A stretch of 64,000 nucleotides of DNA from an uncultured Fibrobacter sp. (GCA_947165045.1 CAMUYW010000004.1:16395-80394), one strand, 5' to 3'; counted from the stretch's first letter, positions 51,776 to 60,711 are shown. Notes: a model not told the origin generated them from the sequence alone. A program made the numbers and translations.

Positions 51776-53017
51776 TTAATAATTTGACACGTGAGATCCA
51801 AATAAAGGAAACAATGTGTACCTAATGGTTTTTATTTTGTAATATATTCGCTTTATAAGTGGCAATTTATTTAAATGTTTGCGGACAATCTGTTCTAAAG
51901 TTATGTCTTTGTTTTTTAATTCATTAAATATCTTCTGTCTTTTTTCGTCATCAATGCGTTGAACTGGAGAATATATTCGTGGACTATATTTTTTGACCTT
52001 TTCAAAATCAACATGACGACAAATAATTTGGTTTGCATCTATAGAATTAAATAGAAGCTCTCCAACATCAGTATTTAGCAACACTAAACTAGCACCTTTA
52101 TCATCATCCATATCTTTGAAAAAAGAACGGATAGACCAAAAATCGGCAAGAGAAATATCTGCAATACGAGGTAGTTTGGCATATTTGCATTCAAAACATG
52201 AATTGTTTAAACATAAGTCAGAAAGAAAAATTCTCATATAGGGATTTTCTTTATGATGGCTAGATATTTTTTTCTGAAAACAGTTTCCATTACTGTATTC
52301 AATGACATTTGTCATTGAAAACAGTTTCCAACCAAATACCTTATCCCTAAATAAGGTTTGTACAACGGTTCCTTTTCTGTGCTCTATTTCCTTACAATAT
52401 TTATCATATAAAAGATGTGTTGGGACACCATGACAAACTACATCGACTGTAATTAAATTTTCATACTTTTTACGTCCGAGAACAGCATAAAGAGCTGCTA
52501 CTTGACATGGTGTTCCCGAAAAAAGGACTTTTTTATCTGCATTTAATAAAGAACGAACTTTGGAATATACATCACCTACATTTGCCTGAATGTATTTAGA
52601 TCCACGTAATTTACTCAAATCAGTAACGTTATCAATAACAATAAAACCAAATTGGGATGGATTTTGTTGAGCAACACCAACAACAAAACCCCCATCATCT
52701 AATATATTCTTAGCAAGAACAGTAAACATTCCTCCGCTAGACGATTCAAGACGAATAGCGTCATCTTTAGCAAAAGCTCCCAAGGATTTAGGGGAATGCA
52801 TGACTTCGGCAGGATTATTGACAATATTATTGCTGGGGCAAACTTTTTCACACAATCCACAATGCACACATTTTTCAGAGTCAAAAATAGGGGTGTAAAA
52901 GCCATCCGCATTTAGTTGCATAGAAATTGCACTTCGGCTACATACGTTTGCACAGGCGGCACAACCAGAACAATTTTTCGGAGGAATCGATTTCATTGTA
53001 GAAATGTTGTTGATCAT
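51776..53017 (-). CDS. FrhB-type iron-sulfur/flavin protein (pair 3)
   Basis: The 413-residue protein has 4Fe-4S motifs CSGCAACANVCS and CVHCGLCEKVCP, then SSSGGMFTVLAKNILDDGGFVVGVA, LRGSKYIQANVGDVYSKV, VLFSGTPCQVAALYAVL, DVVCHGVPTHLLY and CFECKYAKLPRIADISLADFWSIR. In the first motif the fourth position is followed by Ser rather than Pro. It overlaps the partner gene at 53014 by 4 nt (ATGA), the tightest linkage of the four pairs. MKSIPPKN (residue 8) is an alternative start. Confidence 0.83.
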   Translation of the reverse strand: MINNISTMKSIPPKNCSGCAACANVCSRSAISMQLNADGFYTPIFDSEKCVHCGLCEKVCPSNNIVNNPAEVMHSPKSLGAFAKDDAIRLESSSGGMFTVLAKNILDDGGFVVGVAQQNPSQFGFIVIDNVTDLSKLRGSKYIQANVGDVYSKVRSLLNADKKVLFSGTPCQVAALYAVLGRKKYENLITVDVVCHGVPTHLLYDKYCKEIEHRKGTVVQTLFRDKVFGWKLFSMTNVIEYSNGNCFQKKISSHHKENPYMRIFLSDLCLNNSCFECKYAKLPRIADISLADFWSIRSFFKDMDDDKGASLVLLNTDVGELLFNSIDANQIICRHVDFEKVKKYSPRIYSPVQRIDDEKRQKIFNELKNKDITLEQIVRKHLNKLPLIKRIYYKIKTIRYTLFPLFGSHVSNY

Positions 53018-54129
53018 AAAGCGACTCTTTTTAAGGCTTTTTTAAGCCATAGTTCTGACTCTGATCGCCAAGATTGCAAACTAGCATCAACTTTATTCCA
53101 ATTAACATCTTTTTTCAGAATTTCTTCTAGATTTCCATCTTTATATATGCGATCTTCACATCCTATTTTTTTCAACAACGTTGTTATTCGCGAGTTCATA
53201 CGTTCCTTACCTCCGCCCACAGGAATAACTATAAAAGGAACATGATAGATAACGGCAAAAACAGTACCATGAAAAGAATTAGTCACAAAAAATTGGGCCC
53301 CGCGAACAAGTGATATCCACTGAGGAATCGTAGGATAGTCCGAAGGAACACCAAAACAATTATTATCCATTCCTTGTGAGGGAACATAGCGGAGCTGAAA
53401 TTTATTTTCTTTTGCAAAAGAGATAATTTCTTTTTGGGGAATATCGGTTTTCCATCCAAGAAAATAAGCCATGATATATTTGCCCGACACATCATATTGA
53501 TTATCGGCAATGCTGTCATATTTTTCCTTAGTAAGCAAAATTGTTGGATCACAAACAGTTTTCAAATCATCTAAATGTACACCTGCTAATCTGCAAATAT
53601 CAAGGCCTTCATTTTCTCTACAACTAATAGCGTCAAATTTTTTTATTTTGGGAAAAATATATTTAAGAAACTTTGGACGCACGTTGATCGAACCAAAACT
53701 GACTGCGTACGCAATCCTTGCGAATTTTCTATTACGACCAAAATCAAGAAAATATGGGTCGCCAGAACCGTCAAAAGTGTTGTAATTCCAAACTTGGTCA
53801 GAACCCGCTATAAAAACATCTGCTTTAGGAAAATTTTTATTCAATTGTCTGGCACTATAAAAAATCTGTTCAGTAAAAGATGTATTTTTTTTTCTAAAAT
53901 CCTCAAAACCTCTTTGTTCATATTCTGGAATATTGTACTGCACACAATCTTTTTTCCCTAAAATTTTCTTAATAAGTCTTTTAATCTCAAGCGTTACAGA
54001 CCTGTGTTTATAACGAACCAAAAAAGGCTCATGTCCCTGAGCAGAAAGATATTTCTGTAGAGCGAAATTCTGTAAAACTCCACCATAATTAGTTTGAGTA
54101 TTCCAAAGAGTAAAAATGCCTATTCTCAT
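53014..54129 (-). CDS. Polysaccharide pyruvyl transferase-family protein (pair 3)
   Basis: The 371-residue protein has IFTLWNTQTNYGGVLQNFALQKYLSAQGH, KADVFIAGSDQVWNYN, IAYAVSFGSINV, FDAISCRENEGLDICRLAGVHLDDLKTVCDPTILLTKEKY, and GAQFFVTNSFHGTVFAVIYHVPFIVIPVG. Motif order is the same as in pairs 1, 2 and 4. It ends in a 4-nt overlap with its FrhB-type partner. The substrate sugar is unknown. Confidence 0.83.
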   Translation of the reverse strand: MRIGIFTLWNTQTNYGGVLQNFALQKYLSAQGHEPFLVRYKHRSVTLEIKRLIKKILGKKDCVQYNIPEYEQRGFEDFRKKNTSFTEQIFYSARQLNKNFPKADVFIAGSDQVWNYNTFDGSGDPYFLDFGRNRKFARIAYAVSFGSINVRPKFLKYIFPKIKKFDAISCRENEGLDICRLAGVHLDDLKTVCDPTILLTKEKYDSIADNQYDVSGKYIMAYFLGWKTDIPQKEIISFAKENKFQLRYVPSQGMDNNCFGVPSDYPTIPQWISLVRGAQFFVTNSFHGTVFAVIYHVPFIVIPVGGGKERMNSRITTLLKKIGCEDRIYKDGNLEEILKKDVNWNKVDASLQSWRSESELWLKKALKRVAL

Positions 54130-54188
54130 AATTGATTATCCAAGCAAGATGATTTTAGCTCAAAACCTTCGTTCATCGCGAAATACAT

Positions 54189-55529
54189 CTATCGTCTCCG
54201 AATGATTTTATTTGCTCCAAATTCTGGCAAAGCGTTCATTGTAGCCAATCCAACCCACATGGGTAAATAAGCATAACTTCCTTGTTGAAAAGGCATTGCT
54301 AGCAATATAGAAGCCCAAAATACAAATACAGGAGTGGTTATAGATGAAATTTTTTCTGTAGCAGCACTTATATAAAAACGTAAATAGAGAAATGCTCCAA
54401 ATAAACCGAATTCAGAAAATAATTTGGCATATATTGTGGTGTTAGCACTAGTTCCTGTAGAAATATAATACCACACTTCATTATAGTTTAATGCCTCAGG
54501 AAAATTTTTTAATAAATAATCTTTCATCATATAAGCGAATGACCCTGCTCCGGTGCCAAACAAAGGATGATCAAAGAATATCTGTAACGCAATTAAAGGG
54601 AATCCTGTTCTTATAAAAACAGAGCCGTCTAAAAAAAGCATATCTCGCCAAGAAAGTGAAGTCGAAAAATTTAAAATTCTAGCTGTAAAGTATGAACCTT
54701 CCATTTGTGATGCTACATACGCAATCAAAAGCCAAGCCAATCTAAAAATTACAACCAAAATGACAAGTTTACAAATAGCAACAGCCAGTTGTTTTTTATT
54801 AGCAGATTGCAGAATGTAATATACTATACCTGCAATAGCCAAGAGGATATATCCTTTTAGCGAAAAACAAAAACAAAATGATAAGACGGTCATGAAAAAT
54901 AAAGCTTTTCGTGCATATTCATTTTTATAAAAGCCTCGATAATAATAGATAGGCATTATAGAAAGAAGATGTAATGCCATCCATGATGTTTCAGACGAAG
55001 AACCGCATATACGACCGGATTGCCAGCCACCGAAAAGATTATTCAGTGCTATTTTAATAGATATTGGAAATGGGGTGTATATAGCAAATACTTCAATAAC
55101 ACATATAATAACAGGAATTGTGTAAGCTAATGCCAATATATCAGTTACAGTATCAATTATTGTATTTGAGGTTGTTGATCGATAGAGATATAAAGATACA
55201 CAAACATAAGCCAGAAGCCCCATTACAAAAGCCGCATAATGGTCTATAACATTTCCGAATGGATTATGAAAAAAAATTGATGTAATGATTCCTACAGGTA
55301 TGGAATAGAGGCAAAAACCGAACAACCGCCGCATATTTTTATCTACAACAAGTTTTGCATTGCAATCTCCTAAAATATACAAGAACAAAGATAATGCGAA
55401 AAAATATACAGAGATAGGGCGGTAATGAGTTGGCATCACGGGAAGAGCATCATATGGCAACAAGAACAAGCCCATCACGCAAAGCTTTTCAGCAAGAGAT
55501 TTCGTCTTTAAATAAGAACTAAACCTCAC
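54189..55529 (-). CDS. wzy: Wzy-type polymerase / O-antigen ligase-like membrane protein
   Basis: The 446-residue protein has about 11-12 TM helices and a large extracytoplasmic loop (VFIRTGFPLIALQIFFDHPLFGTGAGSFAYMMKDYLL), in which HPLFGTGAGSF is the typical O-antigen ligase/polymerase (PF04932) segment. It carries the conserved Glu/Arg-containing loop after TM8. It is the second polymerase of the window. It overlaps the GT4-like gene upstream by 4 nt. Confidence 0.78.
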   Translation of the reverse strand: MRFSSYLKTKSLAEKLCVMGLFLLPYDALPVMPTHYRPISVYFFALSLFLYILGDCNAKLVVDKNMRRLFGFCLYSIPVGIITSIFFHNPFGNVIDHYAAFVMGLLAYVCVSLYLYRSTTSNTIIDTVTDILALAYTIPVIICVIEVFAIYTPFPISIKIALNNLFGGWQSGRICGSSSETSWMALHLLSIMPIYYYRGFYKNEYARKALFFMTVLSFCFCFSLKGYILLAIAGIVYYILQSANKKQLAVAICKLVILVVIFRLAWLLIAYVASQMEGSYFTARILNFSTSLSWRDMLFLDGSVFIRTGFPLIALQIFFDHPLFGTGAGSFAYMMKDYLLKNFPEALNYNEVWYYISTGTSANTTIYAKLFSEFGLFGAFLYLRFYISAATEKISSITTPVFVFWASILLAMPFQQGSYAYLPMWVGLATMNALPEFGANKIIRRR

Positions 55530-56536
55530 GAAATGTCTCCTACTTTTTTATAGACTTCTAGCAATTGGCTCTTAACGACTTCTTCCGAAAATTTTTCTGC
55601 AATACATTCACGCAATGCCGGTTGGTATGTTTCACCATCTATAAATTTCTTTACAGCTTTACCAATATCGTCAACACTATATGGATTTACAGCAATTGCA
55701 TTTGGTAAAAAATATTCCTTTGGACCTCCGATGTTTGTAATGACTATGTCGCATCCATACGAAGCAGCTTCTAAGGCAACAAGCCCCACACCTTCTCGAA
55801 TAGAGGGCAATGCAAAAACTCGAGCACGTTTATATAAGTCAATTAATTTTTCGTCTGAAACACGCCCAAGAATTTGGATATTTTTTGACGTCCCAATTTT
55901 TGCTAAAAGCAACTGTTTAAAAGAATCCGAACACTTTCCTGCAAGAACTAATGGAAAATCATACTTCAAAGCGGCTTCTACCAAACGTAGGACATTTTTG
56001 CCCGAATCATCATTTCTAGAAACATGTAGGCAATAATTTTCTTTTTTTATCACATTCTGTTCAGGGAAGAGTCGGCCCGCTAAGGGTACTTTTTGAATCT
56101 TAGAAACATTTATAGAAAGACCTTTTTCCAAATATTTCTGCTCATAATCGCTACGAACCAAAAAACAATCGAACAAGTCCTTGTACTTTCGTAGAGTCGC
56201 AATTTCACACCATATTTTTAATTTCGGAACCATTAAATAAGAAAGCAATTTATATTGCCAAATTGGCATATAAGAATCAATAATCGGTGAACATACAAAT
56301 TTCAAATGGGGAAAACGCTTTTTCAAATTCTGATAAATGGTTACATACGAAAAGCCAAAATAAAAGAAGTGTACAATATCAATCGAATTCCAGTCATAAT
56401 CGCCCCATTCTGAAATTTCAACAATTTCATGACCATGGGCCCTCATTGAATCTCGCCATTGCATCGCCTGCATCTTAATTCCGCCAGACGATCCGCTAAT
56501 AATTGTAAAAGAAGGTAAAATATATCCGATTTTCAT
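55526..56536 (-). CDS. Glycosyltransferase, GT4-like (paralogue of 34970)
   Basis: The 336-residue GT-B protein begins KIGYILPSFTIISGSSGGIKMQAMQWRDSMRAHGHE and ends with FALPSIREGVGLVALEAASYGCDIVITNIGGPKEYF. Matching segments (GGIKxQAxxW, SPIID, YCLHVSR, LPSxxEGVGxVALE) show it is a paralogue of the 34970 gene in the plus-strand set. It overlaps its FrhB-type upstream neighbour and the polymerase gene by 4 nt each. Confidence 0.82.
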   Translation of the reverse strand: MKIGYILPSFTIISGSSGGIKMQAMQWRDSMRAHGHEIVEISEWGDYDWNSIDIVHFFYFGFSYVTIYQNLKKRFPHLKFVCSPIIDSYMPIWQYKLLSYLMVPKLKIWCEIATLRKYKDLFDCFLVRSDYEQKYLEKGLSINVSKIQKVPLAGRLFPEQNVIKKENYCLHVSRNDDSGKNVLRLVEAALKYDFPLVLAGKCSDSFKQLLLAKIGTSKNIQILGRVSDEKLIDLYKRARVFALPSIREGVGLVALEAASYGCDIVITNIGGPKEYFLPNAIAVNPYSVDDIGKAVKKFIDGETYQPALRECIAEKFSEEVVKSQLLEVYKKVGDIS

Positions 56537-57747
56537 CGAAACCTCTTTAATTTAAAGACCCATCTATTCATTTTTAAACGGACGCTTTTAGGCAGAAGTT
56601 CTTTCATCTTTGTAAAGAAAAATTGCTTTCCGTGTAAACACAATTTGTTGGAATACTGAGAATAAGGCAATTCGTCAATGCCCTTGTATATCTCACTTCT
56701 ACAAGCCGGACGCCGTGCTGGAACACGTAAATGTCCATTTTTATAAGAAAATTCAGCAAAGCTAGAGTTGATGTATTCAAAGTCTTTTTTTACAGCTTTA
56801 AACGCGTTTAAACCTTTCTTTGTGTTTAATAATATCCCGCTTACACCTCGTTTGTCGTAAAAATCAGGGTGAAATATTTCTATGCCCCAAAAATCCCCAA
56901 CAGTAATGTCTGCGATCCGCTCGGTTTTGGCAACACGACATTCGTAACAGCAAGGACGGCTTATCTTACACCGAAGAAAACTTGAAAAATAAGGATCCTT
57001 TGACTCTCGACATTCATAGACCTTTGTTGCTGTCACTGCTTGCATTCGATAATTTAGTCCCCAACCATGCGATTTGTCACGGAACCGAAATGAGACAATT
57101 TTTTCGCCCAATTGTTGTTCCAAAAACTCCACGTGTTTTGAAAACAATTTTTGACTCGGTGTACCATGACAAATTATTTCTATTGTCAGCAGGTTTGGAT
57201 AATCATTCCCTAAAAATTTACGCAATCCAGCAATCTGACATCCAGTACCCGTAAAAAGCACTTCTTTATTTTGTTTTAGATAATCTTTTACCTGACGAAA
57301 AGATGTATTCGGATCACTTGCTACGTACTTGGAACCTCTTAAACGTGCTAAATCGTTTTTCTTGCTTACACAAACTAGTCTCGCGACAAGATTTTCGTCC
57401 AATTCGCACCCAAAAACAACGCCATCTTTTTTTAACGTCTCCTCTGCAAATGCTGTGAACATGCCCCCACTAGAACTTTGTAGAAGAATCTCATCATTTT
57501 TCAATCTTGCTGCATAAACTAATGGTTCCTGCAATCGATGATTGTCCATAGAAGGCTCTTCAATCATTGGACAATGCGAAATGCAAAGTCCACAATGGAT
57601 GCATCTGGTTTCGTTTACAACAGGATACCGAAATCCTTCAAAATCTTCTTGCATAGAAATACATCCGCGAGGACATATTTGCTCGCAACTACGGCAACCG
57701 CAACAATCTTCTTTTCGAGCTAGCGTTATATGCGGTTTATCTTGCAT
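56533..57747 (-). CDS. FrhB-type iron-sulfur/flavin protein (pair 2)
   Basis: I chose MQDKPHITLARKED at 57747 (404 residues). The two 4Fe-4S motifs are CCGCRSCEQICP and CIHCGLCISHCP, then SSSGGMFTAFAEETLKKDGVVFGCEL, LRGSKYVASDPNTSFRQV, VLFTGTGCQIAGLRKFL, EIICHGTPSQKLF and CYECRVAKTERIADITVGDFWGIEI. It overlaps the 3' end of its partner gene (57726) by 22 nt. It has the C-terminal R/K-rich tail of the group. Confidence 0.84.
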   Translation of the reverse strand: MQDKPHITLARKEDCCGCRSCEQICPRGCISMQEDFEGFRYPVVNETRCIHCGLCISHCPMIEEPSMDNHRLQEPLVYAARLKNDEILLQSSSGGMFTAFAEETLKKDGVVFGCELDENLVARLVCVSKKNDLARLRGSKYVASDPNTSFRQVKDYLKQNKEVLFTGTGCQIAGLRKFLGNDYPNLLTIEIICHGTPSQKLFSKHVEFLEQQLGEKIVSFRFRDKSHGWGLNYRMQAVTATKVYECRESKDPYFSSFLRCKISRPCCYECRVAKTERIADITVGDFWGIEIFHPDFYDKRGVSGILLNTKKGLNAFKAVKKDFEYINSSFAEFSYKNGHLRVPARRPACRSEIYKGIDELPYSQYSNKLCLHGKQFFFTKMKELLPKSVRLKMNRWVFKLKRFR

Positions 57748-58844
57748 AAACATTTTTCCATATATTGAATGGATTTTTTTCGTTCCTCATTCAATTTCTG
57801 TTGAACAGACACGAAATCAATTTGTTGCTTATCTAAATCAAGAGGATCGTTTTCTCCAACAACGCGGCTTTGTAAACCAACCTGCTCGACAATGCTGGCC
57901 AATCGAGAACTAAAATGTTCCGGATAAACCACAAAAAGATTACGACTAAAGTTTATTGAAAACGCTGTTGCATGAAAAGAGTCTGTGACAACAGCCTCCG
58001 CATTAGCAAGGAGGGACAAGAAATCTTCTACGCTTGGACAAACAAATACCTTTCCCTTGCGTGAAAAAATTTCGTGAAAACAATAGCTAACGGTATAAAT
58101 GGGAATGTTTTTGGACTCGCTCAATTTTGCGGCGATCGAATCAATTTTAGGTGAACGATTCAAATTATAAACAAAAACATATTTTTTTCCGGCAAAGCGA
58201 TTGGACGCAATTTTTTCCCAATCATTTCCGTTCAACAATAGTGTTGGGTCTAGAACATGTTCCGCAGCAAACCCTAAGCCGGCAAGAATATCTACTCCGG
58301 CCTTTTCTCTACATGACAAAGCAATATATTTTTGAATTAAACGTTTGGTTTCTGGGATTTCCCAGTCATCCAATTTCTTTTTCCCAAAGCTTGCCGCATA
58401 AGCAAAGCAAGGCTTATTTTCTGGTATAAAGTCTAAAAAGAATGCTTTATCTATTTTTTCATTCCAGTCGGAATTCCAAACCTGATCACTGCCTGTACAA
58501 TAGCAATCTGCTACAGGAACTTCTTTTCGCAAATCTTCAATAGAATGGTATTGATTTGAACTCAAATGGATATGGCGTTTCAAAAAGCCCCAAAACATCT
58601 GAAAACGTTTTAAATAGGATGGCAACATTACAATTTGAGCAATGAAACCTACCAAAGGATTTTGCAACACCTTTTTTTTGTTTTTTATTCGCTTTAGCAT
58701 GCCCAATATGGTCATGCGCTCATCAAAATAATCAATCACCTCAACCTGGTGGCCGAGACTCTCTAAAGTTTTCTGTGTCGCATAAGTCTGCAATACAGAA
58801 CCATAGTTTACAATACGATGAAGCGTAATTAGGGCGATTTTCAT
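57726..58844 (-). CDS. Polysaccharide pyruvyl transferase-family protein (pair 2)
   Basis: The 372-residue protein contains ALITLHRIVNYGSVLQTYATQKTLESLGHQVEVIDYFDERM, VADCYCTGSDQVWNSDW, FAYAASFGKKKLDDW, IALSCREKAGVDILAGLGFAAEHVLDPTLLLNGNDW and NAEAVVTDSFHATAFSINFSRNLFVVY. It overlaps both the GT2 gene upstream (4 nt) and its FrhB partner downstream. Plan and motifs as in the other three paired members. Confidence 0.84.
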   Translation of the reverse strand: MKIALITLHRIVNYGSVLQTYATQKTLESLGHQVEVIDYFDERMTILGMLKRIKNKKKVLQNPLVGFIAQIVMLPSYLKRFQMFWGFLKRHIHLSSNQYHSIEDLRKEVPVADCYCTGSDQVWNSDWNEKIDKAFFLDFIPENKPCFAYAASFGKKKLDDWEIPETKRLIQKYIALSCREKAGVDILAGLGFAAEHVLDPTLLLNGNDWEKIASNRFAGKKYVFVYNLNRSPKIDSIAAKLSESKNIPIYTVSYCFHEIFSRKGKVFVCPSVEDFLSLLANAEAVVTDSFHATAFSINFSRNLFVVYPEHFSSRLASIVEQVGLQSRVVGENDPLDLDKQQIDFVSVQQKLNEERKKSIQYMEKCLCKINRI

Positions 58845-59680
58845 ACAGCACCTTTAGAGTAATCTGCCACTAATCTTTCAATTTTTCTCGCTGACCATAA
58901 ATAGCGATGTTTCCAGAATAAATACGCTAAGCCTTTAATATGTTCCCAATTATGTTTACTAAACAACTTCTTTCGAGATAGTCTTTGCCAACTATGCAAA
59001 ATTTTAGCATTTTGGTCTTTGACTACAGACAATCCTGATTTCCAGCAACTGATGCAATAGTCAACGTCTTCAGGGGCGTAAAAAATTTTTTCGTCTAAAT
59101 AACCGATTTTCGCGAGAAGGCAGGGGCGAAACATCCAACAAGCACTCATCAAATAACCAACAGGAATTGCTGAGTTGTCAGATGGATAATTGTAATATTC
59201 TAAAGATTCGCCCCATTTTCTAATTTTTTTGAAGGGAAGAATTTTGGAAAACTTGATTGTTAAAGTGGGTATTTTTCGCCCGCTATTCTGCAGCACGCCA
59301 TTTTCATCGCGCATTTCTGGACCAACAATTCCAATATTTGGATTATCCAAGGTCTTGACCATGGAATACATTGCTGAGTCATTTACTTCAGTATCTGAAT
59401 CAAGAATGCAAATATAATCTACGTTATTACCTATTTTTTTGAGAGCCAAATTTCTTGATATGGTTGTTCCTTTGTTATAAGGAAGCTTGACGACATATAA
59501 CTTATTGTATTCTTTCTTTAACGAGTCCAAAACATCTATGGTCTTGTCATAAGAACCATTATCTACAACATAAGCAGAAACGTTAAACGATGATAATGAA
59601 AAAACAGAACGCAAGCATCTTTCGATAACATTCTGAGAGTTCCATGTCAAAATGACAAAAGCTAACGAAGGCTTATTCAC
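58841..59680 (-). CDS. Glycosyltransferase, GT2 family (rhamnosyltransferase-like)
   Basis: I chose the GTG at 59680 (280 residues): it lies 1 nt after the stop of the upstream epimerase gene, whereas the longer track ORF overlaps that gene by 50 nt. The protein then begins VNKPSLAFVILTWNSQNVIERCLRSVF, with VDNGSYDKTIDVL, NKGTTISRNLALKKIGNNVDYICILDSDTEV (D-S-D), VGYLMSACWMFRPCLLAKIGYLDEKIFYAPEDVDYCISCWKSG (ED) and HSWQRLSRKKLFSKHNWEHIKGLAYLFWKH. This matches WbbL-like transferases. Confidence 0.82.
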   Translation of the reverse strand: MNKPSLAFVILTWNSQNVIERCLRSVFSLSSFNVSAYVVDNGSYDKTIDVLDSLKKEYNKLYVVKLPYNKGTTISRNLALKKIGNNVDYICILDSDTEVNDSAMYSMVKTLDNPNIGIVGPEMRDENGVLQNSGRKIPTLTIKFSKILPFKKIRKWGESLEYYNYPSDNSAIPVGYLMSACWMFRPCLLAKIGYLDEKIFYAPEDVDYCISCWKSGLSVVKDQNAKILHSWQRLSRKKLFSKHNWEHIKGLAYLFWKHRYLWSARKIERLVADYSKGAV

Positions 59681-59681
59681 T

Positions 59682-60677
59682 CTATTCCAGCCCCTTCTCC
59701 TCGCAATCCTTGTACCAGTCCCTGAAAGCATCTTCCAGCGAATAGCTGAGTGGGTAGTTTTGCGAGAGTTTGTATCCGTTGATGTTCGTGCTCACCATGA
59801 GCTTTTTCACGCGGGCCGGGCAGATGCCGAGACCGAGGCCGCCAAGGAGTCCGCAAACAGTCGCCGCGGCCATCATCGGTTTCTTCGGAATGTACGGGAT
59901 GTGCCGTTTAAGGCCTGTAGCCTTGAGCATCGTGTTTGCGATTTGTTCGATGGTGAACGACGGATAATAACAGCAGTTGTGAAGTTGGATGCGGTCGGCG
60001 TTTTCATTCTCGGCCATGGCAAGCATCACGTGGGCGAGATCCTTCACATAAATGCAGGCCTTGATTGTGTCCTTGCGGCCAGCGTAAGCGAATTTGTGAC
60101 TCTTGAGACCCTTGTACAAACGAGTCATATTGCCGTGTTCACCCGTACCAAATACAATTCCCGGGCGCACGATGGAAAGCCTGCGGTTTTCATTTTCCGC
60201 AGCCCATTCGCGATGGATTTTTTCGGCCACCAGTTTCGAAATGCCGTATGGCGTGTTGGGTGTCGGGAGGGTCTCCTCGGTTTTCAATTCTTCCGCAGCG
60301 CCATAGGGCGCGATACTGCTCGTAAAAACAATATTCTCTATGTTATGCTTACGTGCAAATTCGCAGACATTTTCTGCACCGCGAATGTTCGTCTCGAAAT
60401 AGGCATGGTCAGGGTGCCCCGGAGTGCGATGTATTGCCGCAAAATTGAAAATCAGGGTATCTTTGCCGAATTCCCCCTGCATTTCGATAGGTTGGCGGAC
60501 ATCGACGCGCTGGTAATGGATTGCTTCGTTGCCTTGCGGCTCCTCGCAATGACGTTGATCCGCAAGAAGGTCGGCAATGTAGATTTTCGCGTCAGGATAT
60601 TTTTCCCGAAGCAAGTTCGCCGTGTGCGTTCCGATAAAGCCACAGCCGCCAAAAATTATAAACGAATTAAAATTCAT
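59682..60677 (-). CDS. NAD-dependent epimerase/dehydratase with an in-frame palindromic-repeat insertion
   Basis: The 331-residue protein (start MNFNSFIIFGGCGFIG) has the extended-SDR signatures GGCGFIG (about residues 8-14), FNFAAIHRTPG, FTSSIAPYG and YGISK (Y-x-x-x-K, about residues 147-151), and ends in DAFRDWYKDCEEKGLE. It would act on a nucleotide-sugar, making it the entry enzyme of the minus-strand set. After IADLLAD comes QRHCEEPQGNEAIHYQRV. This segment is encoded by CATTGCGAGGAGCCGCAAGGCAACGAAGCAATCC-like sequence, a known type of dispersed repeat (see separate entry). Confidence 0.83.
   Translation of the reverse strand: MNFNSFIIFGGCGFIGTHTANLLREKYPDAKIYIADLLADQRHCEEPQGNEAIHYQRVDVRQPIEMQGEFGKDTLIFNFAAIHRTPGHPDHAYFETNIRGAENVCEFARKHNIENIVFTSSIAPYGAAEELKTEETLPTPNTPYGISKLVAEKIHREWAAENENRRLSIVRPGIVFGTGEHGNMTRLYKGLKSHKFAYAGRKDTIKACIYVKDLAHVMLAMAENENADRIQLHNCCYYPSFTIEQIANTMLKATGLKRHIPYIPKKPMMAAATVCGLLGGLGLGICPARVKKLMVSTNINGYKLSQNYPLSYSLEDAFRDWYKDCEEKGLE
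60517..60553 (-). repeat. Dispersed palindromic repeat inside the epimerase coding sequence
   Basis: On the minus strand GTCATTGCGAGGAGCCGCAAGGCAACGAAGCAATCCA is the widespread GTCATTGCGAGGAGC...GCAATCCA dispersed element. It is in frame within the epimerase and translates as RHCEEPQGNEAIH. It falls after the second beta strand of the Rossmann fold, where a surface loop is expected. Confidence 0.8.
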
Positions 60678-60683
60678 CACACC

Positions 60684-60711
60684 CCTCCCCTCAGTTTTGG
60701 GAAAACTGAGG
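60684..60711. repeat. 28-nt palindrome-containing repeat, right copy
   Basis: CCTCCCCTCAGTTTTGGGAAAACTGAGG is the exact reverse complement of 22753-22780, so the two sites are an inverted pair 38 kb apart. It lies between the epimerase start and the tyrosine recombinase. Confidence 0.9.
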
